From the NCBI RefSeq assembly GCF_030812995.1, contig NZ_JAUSTT010000028.1, positions 1 through 58,187 of the forward strand: a stretch of 58,187 nucleotides of DNA. The letters are read 5' to 3'. Position numbers and translations under genes: made by a program. The notes under the pieces are model-generated. The model did not search any database. It was not told where the DNA came from and saw only the letters and a list, made by a program, of their open reading frames with translations. Positions within the stretch are counted from its first letter, which is position 1, and every line of letters begins with the position of its first letter. Below are positions 18,308 through 26,459 of this stretch, piece after piece. The stretch is from Bacillus chungangensis. GTDB lineage: Bacteria > Bacillota > Bacilli > Bacillales > Bacillaceae_C.

Positions 18308-18327
18308 AGGTGGGGGATTATTTATTT
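18308..18327. terminator. Right arm of the split bidirectional terminator
   Basis: AGGTGGGGGATTATTTATTT is the exact reverse complement of 16821-16840. The pair would have been about 10 to 20 bases apart before IS insertion. The arm contains the histidine kinase stop codon. Confidence 0.75.
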
Positions 18328-19756
18328 ATTTCTTTATTATAGGGGGGATCGTAGCTGAAAATTGTACACTTTGTTCTATATTATTCATGGTGTACGTAAT
18401 AGAAAGTGCTGCGAAAATTTGTTTTACAATATATAATCCTAAGCCACTTCCACCCGTATTCCTATTTCTTGATTTTTCTACTCGATAAAATGGTTGAAAA
18501 ACTTGTTGAATATCCTCTTCGTTAATCTGTACCCCTGTATTAATGACTTGAAATTGAATGTCTGATTGTTGTGAATTCTGAGTGAGTTGGATATATACCT
18601 TTTCATCAAATGGAGAGTACATAATTGCATTATGAATAATGTTTTTACAAGCTTTTTCTAGAAGATTCCCATCTGTCGAAACAAAAAGATGTGAATCGAT
18701 TTGTTGTATAATTTGAATATTCTTTTGTTTAGCAAAAAAGTCTAGGTTTTTAGTGATGGTATAAATGAGCTCGGAGAGATTTACCTCTTCTAATTTTGGT
18801 TTCAATTTATTAGGTTCTAGTTTTGACAGACTTAAAATCTCGCGAACTAGATTCTCCATTTTTTCAACCATTTGGTAATTCTTCTTCAAGTATTTGTCAC
18901 GATCTTGATACGGACCTATATTATACATCATTCCTTCTACATACCCTTTTATCACAGTAAGTGGAGTTTTTAATTCATGTGCTACAGTTGCAAAAAATTC
19001 CCTACGTTTTGTTTCTATTTCTTTTTCTTTTTCAATATCGCTTTTTAATTGATGATTCGTCTTTTGTAAATCGAACATAGTTTGTTGTAAGTTAATGGAC
19101 ATATCATTGAGGCTATTCGATAATTCACCTAGTTCATCATTGGAGCGAACCTCAATTTTTTCAGAAAAGTCTAGGTTTGCCATTTTTTGTGCACCTTGAT
19201 TAATATATAGGATAGGTCTCGTTATAAGCCTCGAATATAGATAGGCACTTCCAATTCCAATAATAATTACAATCATACTGATATAAGGTAGAAACAGCAC
19301 TAATACCTTTGAAGCTTCATCTATAGGTTGTAATGTTGCCTGTATGTGGAGATTATACGTAACATCTTGAAATTGTACCTCTTGATAAATACTATATGAG
19401 TCTTTTGATCTAATATCGCTTAATTTTTCTATAGTAACGCTCTCTTTGGTAAATAGAGAAAAGGGGTACACTCTTGTTCCATTTTCACTTTGGATGTATA
19501 AAATTGCATTATTATTCTTTGCATATTGGTTAAGAAATGGTTCTGCCTCTTGAAGTGTAAGATATTTGGATTTTTCCAATGTTTCTTGTAATCCTGCTTG
19601 AAGTTCGTTTGTTTTATACTTTTCATAAAATGTAGGGAGAAAAAAGTATATAGTTAAATAAATTAAGATGGCAAAAGAAAACAAAATGAGTGATGTAATC
19701 ATAAAGAGTTTATAGGTAATTTTCTTCAGTTTCATGATGTTACGAATCCTATTCAT
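18326..19756 (-). CDS. Sensor histidine kinase
   Basis: This kinase of about 476 residues has a membrane helix at about 13-35, an extracytoplasmic domain of about 130 residues, a second helix (VLFLPYISMIVIIIGIGSAY), HAMP, a coiled coil, HisKA (FFATVAHELKTPLTVI, phospho-acceptor His) and HATPase (NAIMYSPFDE N-box; GGSGLGLYIVKQ G-box). The ATG at 19756 overlaps the stop of the response regulator (ATGAATAG), implying translational coupling; another ATG at 19735 is possible. It is convergent with the ABC operon and shared a terminator with it. It probably senses a peptide or envelope stress signal and drives the transporter, as in Vnc/Vex-like or Bce-like systems. The link is by context only. Confidence 0.85.
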   Translation of the reverse strand: MNRIRNIMKLKKITYKLFMITSLILFSFAILIYLTIYFFLPTFYEKYKTNELQAGLQETLEKSKYLTLQEAEPFLNQYAKNNNAILYIQSENGTRVYPFSLFTKESVTIEKLSDIRSKDSYSIYQEVQFQDVTYNLHIQATLQPIDEASKVLVLFLPYISMIVIIIGIGSAYLYSRLITRPILYINQGAQKMANLDFSEKIEVRSNDELGELSNSLNDMSINLQQTMFDLQKTNHQLKSDIEKEKEIETKRREFFATVAHELKTPLTVIKGYVEGMMYNIGPYQDRDKYLKKNYQMVEKMENLVREILSLSKLEPNKLKPKLEEVNLSELIYTITKNLDFFAKQKNIQIIQQIDSHLFVSTDGNLLEKACKNIIHNAIMYSPFDEKVYIQLTQNSQQSDIQFQVINTGVQINEEDIQQVFQPFYRVEKSRNRNTGGSGLGLYIVKQIFAALSITYTMNNIEQSVQFSATIPPIIKK

Positions 19757-20411
19757 CGATTTTATAACCAATGCCCTTTACTGTTTTAATGTAGGGGAAA
19801 TCTAATTTTTTTCGTATATTTTTAATGTGCGTATCAATCAATCGTGTTTCTCCTTGATACTCGTATCCCCAAACTTGCTCTACAATGCTTTCTCTTGTGA
19901 GTACCCTTTTCTTGTTTTTAAGTAGAAGTTGCAGAATTTCAAATTCTTTTGTTGTTAAGGGTATTTCAACCTTATTAACATATACTTTATATGCATCACA
20001 ATCGACATGTATTTCTTTAAAAACTAAATGACTATCCGTGCTTTGATTATAGCTTCTTCTAAGTACTGCCTCAACCCGTCTAATCAAAACATGAAAAGAA
20101 AAAGGCTTCGTAATATAGTCATCAATTCCAAGATCAAAGCCCTTCACTTGATCTTGTTCTTCTTCTAACGCAGTCAGCATAATAACTGGTACATTTGACT
20201 GACTGCGAATCATTTTCGCAACTTCAAATCCGTTAAGGTTTGGCATCATCACATCCAAAAGAATTAAATCAAAGGATTGCTTATTAAATTGTTTCATACC
20301 CTCTAATCCATCTGATGCAACTTCAACCGTATATTGCTGTACCATTAAAAATTGTTTAATTAGTTCTTGAATTTCTTGATCATCCTCTATCACAAGAATA
20401 CGATCATTCAT
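19749..20411 (-). CDS. OmpR/PhoB-family response regulator
   Basis: The 220-residue regulator has a receiver domain (VIEDDQEIQELI acidic pair; LILLDVMMPNLNGFE with the phospho-acceptor Asp at about 53; TALEEE; KPFSFHVL Lys) and a C-terminal winged helix (about 125-220, ending RKKLDFPYIKTVKGIGYKI). AGAGGTGA precedes the ATG. It is the first gene of an operon with the histidine kinase. The likely target is the 11-bp direct repeat array before the ABC permease. Confidence 0.9.
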   Translation of the reverse strand: MNDRILVIEDDQEIQELIKQFLMVQQYTVEVASDGLEGMKQFNKQSFDLILLDVMMPNLNGFEVAKMIRSQSNVPVIMLTALEEEQDQVKGFDLGIDDYITKPFSFHVLIRRVEAVLRRSYNQSTDSHLVFKEIHVDCDAYKVYVNKVEIPLTTKEFEILQLLLKNKKRVLTRESIVEQVWGYEYQGETRLIDTHIKNIRKKLDFPYIKTVKGIGYKIDE

Positions 20412-20908
20412 TATCTATCACCTCTTGTAACGATTATAACATCGTTATCTGGAGTTTATGTGGAGATGGAATTTGTATATGGTTGTGAATTTTCATAAAA
20501 CATCTATATGGACTTACTTTTCAAAATGCTTTGTTTGCCTTCTTAATATGGATCGGCTTTAACTCCTAGATTAGAATCCCTAGGCTATCAGGAAGCCTTG
20601 CCTCTTCCGCAATATGGTCTTTTAATGAATTAACATGACTAACCTTTTTAAACAGCATTAATAAATGTAGCAACTTATTTACTGGTTTAAACATCTTTAT
20701 TGTTATTTAACAACAGTAATGTAAGATATTTGCCATGTAAACTATATGACGGACTAGAGCAGCAACCCTGTGACTAAGCCTTATAGTAGATGTAAAAATG
20801 CCTCTCTTTGGGCATCACTGCTTTTAAGGGGTGATTATTATGATAAAGAAGGAAAATGTTTCAATCTTATTTTTATTCTACAATAACTTGCTTAATAAGA
20901 TTTCTGCC
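20412..20908. other. Intergenic region between cargo and tns remnants
   Basis: No intact gene. On the plus strand a 24-codon frame begins at 20840 (MIKKENVSILFLFYNNLLNK...) with AAGGGGTGA before it and runs into the tnsE-like remnant, so it may be the truncated start of another gene. A short minus-strand segment (KDHIAEEARLPDSLGI) may be debris. Confidence 0.35.
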
Positions 20909-21620
20909 CTATGATAAACTTTTATAGCTATGCTTTGCCTTAATTATCGTAACTCCTTCATTTTCACTACTTTTCAACGATTTACTTGTCCAAGTACCAC
21001 TATCATTCACCAAATTTACAAGTAAACGATTATACATACGTTTCCAATCGTGAATATAAGAAGCAGATAAAATCAGCATCGACAACGAACGACTCTCACG
21101 CTCCACTTCTAAAATATTAAATTGTTTTCCCTTTACCATATATACTTCTGCAATCACATATTGTCGTTTGGTTACGCCATCACTTAATTTAGTAAACTTA
21201 CGCTCTCCTGATCCTCCCGGTAAAACATCCATAAACGCTCGAATTGCTTTTTCTTGTGGATATTGTTCTAGAACTTTTAAAACATTAATAAAATCCTTTA
21301 GTTCACCTTGAGCCTGGATTTCATGTAACATTTGATACTCTAACCCTCTAGCAAATTGGCGACCTCCAGTGTCTGCTGTAGATCGAATTGAATCATTGCT
21401 GCCATAGTATTTCTTAGTATTCTCATCTTCTTTCATTCGTTGCTTTGAGGAACTACTTTTAATTCGTTTGATTTTAGGTACCGATGTATATTCATGTTTC
21501 AATGATTAAAAGATTGCTTTTTGTTCTTTACAGCTTTTCTAATAATCTCTTCCAATGCAGCATCAGTATTTACTGTAATAATTGCGTTCTAAATCCGACA
21601 GAAATTCATGCTGTCTGTTT
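20909..21620 (-). pseudogene. Probable TnsE C-terminal remnant, frameshifted
   Basis: The main frame (20909-21502) reads TADTGGRQFARGLEYQMLHE, AFMDVLPGGSGERKFTKLSD, TKRQYVIAEVYMVKGKQFNI, LEVERESRSLSMLILSASYI and LVNDSGTWTSKSLK. From memory this matches the C-terminal domain of Tn7-type TnsE, the protein that guides transposition to conjugating or replicating DNA. An upstream piece in another frame (NTDAALEEIIRKAVKNKKQS) belongs to the same protein, so there is a frameshift near 21500, and the N-terminal half is missing. It directly follows the truncated tnsA. One internal deletion from tnsA into tnsE, removing tnsB, tnsC and tnsD, would explain the layout. Confidence 0.55.
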
Positions 21621-21766
21621 GTTTTTATTCCTTTTAAACGAGTTGAACGACCCTTTGAAGATACATCTTGAATCTTCAACCAAGGTTTATAATCTACTCC
21701 AATACCGGTCCCTCGACCTTGTTTAATCCACTGTTCAATCTCAGATGTTCTTTTTCTTTTCGACAT
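21563..21766 (-). pseudogene. tnsA: TnsA N-terminal remnant
   Basis: The 67-codon frame has the highly recognisable start of Tn7-type TnsA endonucleases: EIEQWIKQGRG, YKPWLKIQDVSSKGRSTRLK and RQHEFLSDLERNYYSKY. TnsA makes the 5' cuts at the transposon ends. The fragment keeps the first catalytic region (the Glu in LSDLER) but ends before the Asp and Lys residues of the restriction-enzyme-like active site, so it cannot be functional. AAAGGGGTG precedes the ATG but lies within a hairpin (21771-21800). The gene reads away from glmS, as in attTn7 insertions. Confidence 0.75.
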
Positions 21767-21770
21767 AAAA

Positions 21771-21800
21771 ACACCCCTTTAGATATGATTATCTAAAGGG
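21771..21800 (-). promoter_or_regulatory. Hairpin sequestering the tnsA ribosome binding site
   Basis: CCCTTTAGAT pairs with ATCTAAAGGG around a six-base loop directly before tnsA. The AAAGGGG Shine-Dalgarno of tnsA is in the stem. This suggests translational repression of the transposase. It could instead be a terminator blocking read-through from outside. Confidence 0.45.
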
Positions 21801-21801
21801 T

Positions 21802-21971
21802 AAAACGGTGCAACTTTTTTATAAACGATTCGACTTTTTTCAAAACGGTTTAATTTTTTATAAACGGTGCAACTTTATTTCAAATCCACAGCAAAGCTTC
21901 TCAACTTTTTTATAAAAGTCGCGACTTTATTTAAATTCCACAAAATTATCGAACTTTATTTCAAATCTACA
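21802..21971 (-). repeat. Tn7-like transposon right end at attTn7
   Basis: At least six repeated TnsB-type sites are visible: AAAACGGTGCAACTTTTTT, AAACGATTCGACTTTTTT, AAAACGGTTTAATTTTTT, AAACGGTGCAACTTTATTT, GTCGCGACTTTATTT and ATCGAACTTTATTT. The last three are each followed by a CCACA/CTACA-type box, and the array ends with CAAATCTACA. The terminus at about 21971 is 24 bp downstream of the glmS stop codon. That is the insertion distance used by Tn7 after TnsD recognises the 3' end of glmS. A dense site array next to tnsA identifies it as the right end. Confidence 0.8.
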
Positions 21972-21995
21972 ACAAACTTCACGCCAACAAATCTT

Positions 21996-23789
21996 CTACT
22001 CCACCGTCACCGATTTCGCTAAGTTTCTCGGTTTGTCAATGTCACAGCCGCGCTGGAGCGCTGCGTAGTAAGCGAGAAGCTGCAGCGGTATGACAGAAAC
22101 GAGTGGTGTCAATAGTTCTTGAACCGCTGGGATTACGAATTTGTCGCCTTTTTCTTCCAAACCTTCCATAGAGATGATGCACGTATTGGCGCCTCGCGCT
22201 TCCACTTCTTTGATATTGCTGCGGATGCTTGCGTTGACGTTTGCTTGTGTTGTCAGTGCAATAACAGGTGTTCCTGTTTCGATTAAGGCAATCGGCCCAT
22301 GTTTTAGTTCGCCGCCAGGAAATCCCTCTGCTTGGATGTAGGATATTTCTTTTAGTTTTAGTGCGCCTTCAAGGGCAACGTAGTAATCGATGGAACGGCC
22401 AATAAAAAATGCGTTTCTTGAGGCCGTCAAAAATTGTTGTGTCAGCTGTTCAATTTTTTTCTTTTCGTTGCATAGAACTTCCATTGTACTGGCAGCAATG
22501 GCAAGTTCATAGCTTAAATTCTCGATTCCTTTGTCTTTTGCGATCATGTTAGCGAGAATAGAAAGAACAGTTACTTGAGCTGTATAGGCTTTTGTCGATG
22601 CAACTGCAATTTCAGGTCCAGCGTGTAGCAAGAGTGTATTGTCTGCTTCGCGGGACAAGGTTGAATGTGGAACGTTTGTTATCGTTAATGTCGGGAATTC
22701 TAATGCCTTCACCTTTACTAAAACCGCTCGGCTATCGGCTGTTTCGCCGCTTTGTGAAATAAAGATAAAAAATGGTTTTTTGGAAAGGAGGGGCATGTTA
22801 TAGCTAAACTCGCTTGCAATATGCACCTCTGTTGGAACATGAGCCAGTTTTTCAATCAGTTGTTTACCGACGAGCCCTGCATGGTAGCTCGTTCCGCAAG
22901 CGATAATATAGATACGATCTGTTTCGTTCATTGCTTGAATAATTTGGTCATCAATAGAAAGCTTGCCATCTTCATTCAGATAGGCTTCCATCATTTTGCG
23001 AACAACAAGTGGTTGTTCATCGATTTCTTTTAACATATAATGCGGGTATGTTCCTTTGTCCAATTCATTTTCATTCAGTTCTACAATGAATTCGGCACGC
23101 TTCACTTCAGAACCGTCTCGTTTCTGAATAGTCACTTTGTCTTTTTTGACGATCACCATTTCTTCATCCATGATTTCTAAAAAACGGTCTGTCATGTGCA
23201 GCATAGCAGCAGCATCGCTAGCGATGACATTTCCATCTTTTCCAAGACCGACGAGCAGTGGGCTTTTATTTTTTGCCACATATATCGTTTCCGTATCTGC
23301 AGCATCAAGAAGCGCTAGTGCGTAAGAGCCATGAAGCAGCTGTAATGTCAACCGGAATGCTTCTTCAGTCGAATTACCTTCATTCACAAATCTCTCCACT
23401 AGCTGTACGATTGCTTCTGTGTCAGTATCACTCTGCAATGCAACCTTTGATAAGTAATCACGTTTTAGCTCTGCTTCGTTTTCAATCACACCGTTGTGCA
23501 CAATTGTAAAGCGACCGCTGCTGCTTTGGTGGGGATGAGCATTCAAACGACTTGGCGCTCCGTGTGTTGCCCATCGTGTATGCCCAATGCCAACCGTAGC
23601 AAGTCCGGGCGCATCTACTATTTTTCGCAGATCAGCAATCCGGCCTTTCTCTTTGCTTATTGTAATACCATTGTCATGCGCTAACGCAATGCCAGCCGAA
23701 TCATAACCTCGATATTCAAGCTTTTCTAATCCCTTTAACAATATTTCCTGAGCATCTTGACTTCCTATATAACCAACAATTCCGCACAT
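21996..23789 (-). CDS. glmS: Glutamine-fructose-6-phosphate aminotransferase (isomerizing)
   Basis: The 597-residue enzyme makes glucosamine-6-phosphate from fructose-6-phosphate and glutamine, the first step to UDP-GlcNAc for peptidoglycan and teichoic acid linkage. The N-terminal glutaminase domain begins MCGIVGYIG with the catalytic Cys1 after Met removal. Two SIS domains follow ([16 protein letters not shown]), with the C-terminal AKSVTVE tail. GGGAGG precedes the ATG. The gene is controlled by a glmS ribozyme in its leader (23885-24035). Its 3' coding end is the recognition site of Tn7 TnsD, and a Tn7-like end lies 24 bp downstream. No terminator remains between glmS and the transposon. 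Confidence 0.97.
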   Translation of the reverse strand: MCGIVGYIGSQDAQEILLKGLEKLEYRGYDSAGIALAHDNGITISKEKGRIADLRKIVDAPGLATVGIGHTRWATHGAPSRLNAHPHQSSSGRFTIVHNGVIENEAELKRDYLSKVALQSDTDTEAIVQLVERFVNEGNSTEEAFRLTLQLLHGSYALALLDAADTETIYVAKNKSPLLVGLGKDGNVIASDAAAMLHMTDRFLEIMDEEMVIVKKDKVTIQKRDGSEVKRAEFIVELNENELDKGTYPHYMLKEIDEQPLVVRKMMEAYLNEDGKLSIDDQIIQAMNETDRIYIIACGTSYHAGLVGKQLIEKLAHVPTEVHIASEFSYNMPLLSKKPFFIFISQSGETADSRAVLVKVKALEFPTLTITNVPHSTLSREADNTLLLHAGPEIAVASTKAYTAQVTVLSILANMIAKDKGIENLSYELAIAASTMEVLCNEKKKIEQLTQQFLTASRNAFFIGRSIDYYVALEGALKLKEISYIQAEGFPGGELKHGPIALIETGTPVIALTTQANVNASIRSNIKEVEARGANTCIISMEGLEEKGDKFVIPAVQELLTPLVSVIPLQLLAYYAALQRGCDIDKPRNLAKSVTVE

Positions 23790-23884
23790 ATTATTTTCCT
23801 CCCGTTGATAGGGGCAGGAATACCAGGGGCATTCTTACCCCTGTTCTTTCATAGCTGTTTTAAATTTAATATTCACGCACATGC

Positions 23885-24035
23885 TTTTCCATTTGTCCAT
23901 CAAGTTGCCCTAATGTTTTGAGAAAAAGCGTTCGACTGTGTGCTGCAATCGGGAGGTACCCGCCGAAAATTCGATTATCCTCCACCTCGTCAACAAAGCA
24001 TTTTGTCGTTCAAAGCTTTGTTCTGGCGCTTTTTT
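23885..24035 (-). ncRNA. glmS ribozyme-riboswitch
   Basis: On the minus strand the conserved core is present in order: the cleavage site AGCGCCAGAAC (cut between 24030 and 24029), CAAAGCTTTGAACGACAAAA, GACGAGGTGGAGGAT, TCGAATTTTCGGCGGGTACC, TCCCGATTGCAGCACACAG and GTCGAACGC. It is almost identical to known Bacillus glmS ribozymes. Glucosamine-6-phosphate acts as cofactor for self-cleavage, and the cut mRNA is degraded, giving feedback control of glmS. Confidence 0.95.
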
Positions 24036-24089
24036 AAATCTATTGTCTTACGATCCTCCTTTCAAGAATGATGTACAAAAGTACACTTC

Positions 24090-24119
24090 ATTTTACAATC
24101 AACAATTTTCCATTGTCAA
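24090..24119 (-). promoter_or_regulatory. Sigma-A promoter of glmS
   Basis: TTGACA (24114-24119), 18 bp and TAAAAT (24090-24095) on the minus strand. Transcription would begin near 24083, about 50 bases before the ribozyme cleavage site. Confidence 0.65.
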
Positions 24120-24195
24120 TCTTTTTTTCATCATGAGGAATTTTCCATAACCACATCTAACTTTTCTTAAGATAAGAGTTTACACCAACATCCCC

Positions 24196-24221
24196 CGAAA
24201 AAGAAACGATTTTCTTTTTCG
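24196..24221. other. Perfect hairpin between divergent glmS and ppa
   Basis: CGAAAAAGAAA pairs with TTTCTTTTTCG around four bases. It resembles the internal CGAAAAAGAAAAGCG...CTTTTTCTTCG stem of repeat copy B. It may be a repeat remnant; no regulatory role can be assigned. Confidence 0.4.
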
Positions 24222-24390
24222 AGAACATCCTTTTTAACTTGAAAAAACCCTAATGAAGAAATTTTCCATTTTCTACTTCCACTTTATTTGCGAGTTGCAG
24301 TTCATTTTACTATAATAAATGAGTAGTAGTGCTTGTTCGAAAAGATTTCGGACAACCTCTTATACATAGCGATTTTAAGGAGGAAAACAA

Positions 24391-24891
24391 ATGGCTTTTG
24401 AAAATAAAGTAGTAGAAGCTTTTATTGAAATACCAACAGGCAGCCAAAACAAATATGAATTTGACGAGGAACGTAAAGTTTTTAAGCTTGACCGCGTGTT
24501 GTTTTCACCAATGTTTTATCCAGCAGAATACGGATTCATCGAAAACACATTAGCATTAGACGGCGATGCACTAGACATTCTTGTTCTCGTATCCAATCCT
24601 ACTTTTCCTGGATGTATCATTGATACACGTGTAATTGGATTTTTAAACATGATTGATAGTGGAGAAGAGGATGCAAAATTAATTGGGGTTCCTGTTGAAG
24701 ATCCACGCTTTGATGAAATAAAAACATTAGAAGATTTGCCGCAGCATCGTCTAAAGGAAATCGCTCATTTCTTTGAACGCTATAAAGATTTGCAAGGAAA
24801 GAAAACAGAAATTGGCAAATGGGAAGGCGCCGAAGCTGCTGCTGCTTTAGTTGAAGAATGCAAGAAACGCTATGCGGAAAAGCAAAAGTAA
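24391..24891 (+). CDS. ppa: Inorganic pyrophosphatase, family I
   Basis: The 166-residue soluble enzyme hydrolyses pyrophosphate to phosphate and pulls biosynthetic reactions forward. Family I features are visible: the start EIPTGSQNKYEFDEE, the FYPAEYGFIENTLALDGDAL segment with the DxDxxD-type metal site (DGDALDILV) and DPRFDEIKTLEDLP. The length is normal. B. subtilis uses the unrelated family II enzyme (PpaC), whereas several other Bacillaceae have this type. AAGGAGG precedes the ATG. It is monocistronic, divergent from glmS, and ends at a strong hairpin. Confidence 0.95.
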   Translation: MAFENKVVEAFIEIPTGSQNKYEFDEERKVFKLDRVLFSPMFYPAEYGFIENTLALDGDALDILVLVSNPTFPGCIIDTRVIGFLNMIDSGEEDAKLIGVPVEDPRFDEIKTLEDLPQHRLKEIAHFFERYKDLQGKKTEIGKWEGAEAAAALVEECKKRYAEKQK

Positions 24892-24940
24892 TACAAGCAT
24901 TAATGAGGCGGGAGAAGCTTACAGGATGCTTATCATGATA

Positions 24941-24975
24941 AAAAAGCTCATTCATACAGAGGAATGAGCTTTTTT
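24941..24975 (+). terminator. Terminator of ppa (bidirectional)
   Basis: AAAAAGCTCATTC (24941-24953) and GAATGAGCTTTTTT (24962-24975) form a long stem ending in T6. It lies between convergent ppa and the M23 peptidase gene and can serve both. Confidence 0.85.
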
Positions 24976-24998
24976 ACATGTAGAAATGTTAAAAATCC

Positions 24999-26060
24999 TT
25001 ACTCTCCTTTAATCAGTAACGTGTCTTCAGATAAAATAACATCATCTTCTAATTCATTCCATTCTTTCAGATCATCAATAGACACTTGATAATGCTCTGC
25101 AATTTTAGTTAATGTATCTCCTTGCTTTACAACATATTCATGCTTATTTTTAGTTGGAATAATCAGGATCTGCTCCTGATGGATCGTATCACTTTCTAAA
25201 TGATTCACTTCCTTTATCAGTTCAACACTCGTTTCATTCTCAGCAGCAATGCTCCACAACGTATCTCCCTTTGCTACATCATAAAGCATGACATCTGTTT
25301 TATTCATATCTGCTTCTTCTTGTTCAACATTGTCAGAGGCTGCATTTTCTTCAGCGCTCCCGTCAGTTTCAGGCTGCTTCGCGTTTTCTTGTTGATAAAT
25401 GACATCCTCGAATTGTTCTTCTGTTATATCTTCTAATGCTTCATCGACATGATGATCGTCATCAATCTGCTCCTCCTCTTGCTCTTCCTGTTCATAAGCA
25501 ACAGCAGCAGCAGGAATTGTCCAGTATGGGTCATGATTAAGGGCATAGACAACATCGCCAATGTTACCATTGCCAAACACTAAGAATGGGTCAATTGCAT
25601 GTATTTTATCAATTGTCCATTCACCATTATGTATCTCAAAATGAAGGTGAACACCTGTTGAATTCCCGGTGTTCCCCATTTCACCAATCATTTGTCCTTG
25701 TGCTACTTGTTCGTTCTCGTCTACACTTCTTGTATCCAAGTGGGCATAAACTGTTTCCAAGCCATTATGATGCCGCAAGAAGATGACATGGCCATACGAC
25801 TCAGAATAATATGATTTGATTACCGTTCCTTCATCTACAGCATAGATAGGTGTTCCTAACGCCCCAGCAATGTCAATCCCTTTATGCGTATGTTGACGAG
25901 CATGGAAAACGTCGGAAATCGTTCCCTCTGTAGGAAATATCCAATCATGGGTTGCTTCCTGAACATCGCTATTAGCATAAGCTCGTCCACTAATAAACAG
26001 AATCGTAATAAAAAGTCCCATAATCACAGCTACAAAAAAACGTTTGAGATAATCCTGCAC
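24999..26060 (-). CDS. M23 metallopeptidase with two LysM domains
   Basis: The 353-residue secreted or membrane-anchored protein has an N-terminal signal/anchor helix (about 7-29). A peptidase M23 domain (about 45-160) carries the zinc ligands in HTHKGIDIA (HxxxD) and HLHFEIH. After an acidic linker (EEQEEEQIDDDHH) come two C-terminal LysM repeats (about 258-302 beginning YDVAKGDTLWSIA, about 308-353 beginning YVVKQGDTLTKIA). It probably cuts peptide cross-links in peptidoglycan while LysM holds it to glycan. The sporulation protein SpoIIQ has a similar anchor plus M23 layout, but LysM repeats are not typical there, so I leave the symbol empty. GTG start after AGGAGGGAATAGA. Confidence 0.85.
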   Translation of the reverse strand: MQDYLKRFFVAVIMGLFITILFISGRAYANSDVQEATHDWIFPTEGTISDVFHARQHTHKGIDIAGALGTPIYAVDEGTVIKSYYSESYGHVIFLRHHNGLETVYAHLDTRSVDENEQVAQGQMIGEMGNTGNSTGVHLHFEIHNGEWTIDKIHAIDPFLVFGNGNIGDVVYALNHDPYWTIPAAAVAYEQEEQEEEQIDDDHHVDEALEDITEEQFEDVIYQQENAKQPETDGSAEENAASDNVEQEEADMNKTDVMLYDVAKGDTLWSIAAENETSVELIKEVNHLESDTIHQEQILIIPTKNKHEYVVKQGDTLTKIAEHYQVSIDDLKEWNELEDDVILSEDTLLIKGE

Positions 26061-26347
26061 TCTATTCCCTCCTGAGCTGCATCGTTTTCAATCATCATAT
26101 GAAAGCTAGGATATATATAGACCACATATTTTAAAGACTTTGAATGATCATGTAAAAAAATGGAGTGTTATCATTCTCTTTATTGCGCTATTCTTTGTAA
26201 AAAGTCCATTTTTATACAATTAATCATAAAAATAAGGGTTAAGCCGAACAAAAGGTATGAATCGTTTATTTGCTGTAGGAGCAAGAAATGAGGAAATAAC
26301 GCATCACATTTCCATTTTGTTACTTTTAAAATAACTTTAAACAAAAA
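26061..26347. other. Spacer, no gene
   Basis: AT-rich spacer between the M23 gene promoter side and the sigX-rsiX terminator. Nothing else is recognised. Confidence 0.35.
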
Positions 26348-26378
26348 AAGAGCTGTTCCCAATAAAGGAGCAGCTCTT
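26348..26378 (-). terminator. Terminator of sigX-rsiX
   Basis: On the minus strand AAGAGCTGCTCC, a seven-base loop and GGAACAGCTCTT are followed by a T-rich run. The stem has one mismatch. It lies 80 bp after rsiX. Confidence 0.75.
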
Positions 26379-26459
26379 CTATATAAGATATTGATATTTA
26401 AAGTAACTTCCTCACTTCAAAAGCCTAGAAACCCCATCCTCGTTTAAGCATTGTATACT

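Noticed and set aside
24999-26060. Assignment of the M23/LysM protein as SpoIIQ or SpoIIIAH partner
   Set aside because: The single anchor plus M23 layout fits, but the two LysM repeats and the gene location do not match; the symbol was left empty.
26180-26362. 60-codon minus-strand frame
   Set aside because: It lies between rsiX and the M23 gene, runs through the rsiX terminator and has no start signal.
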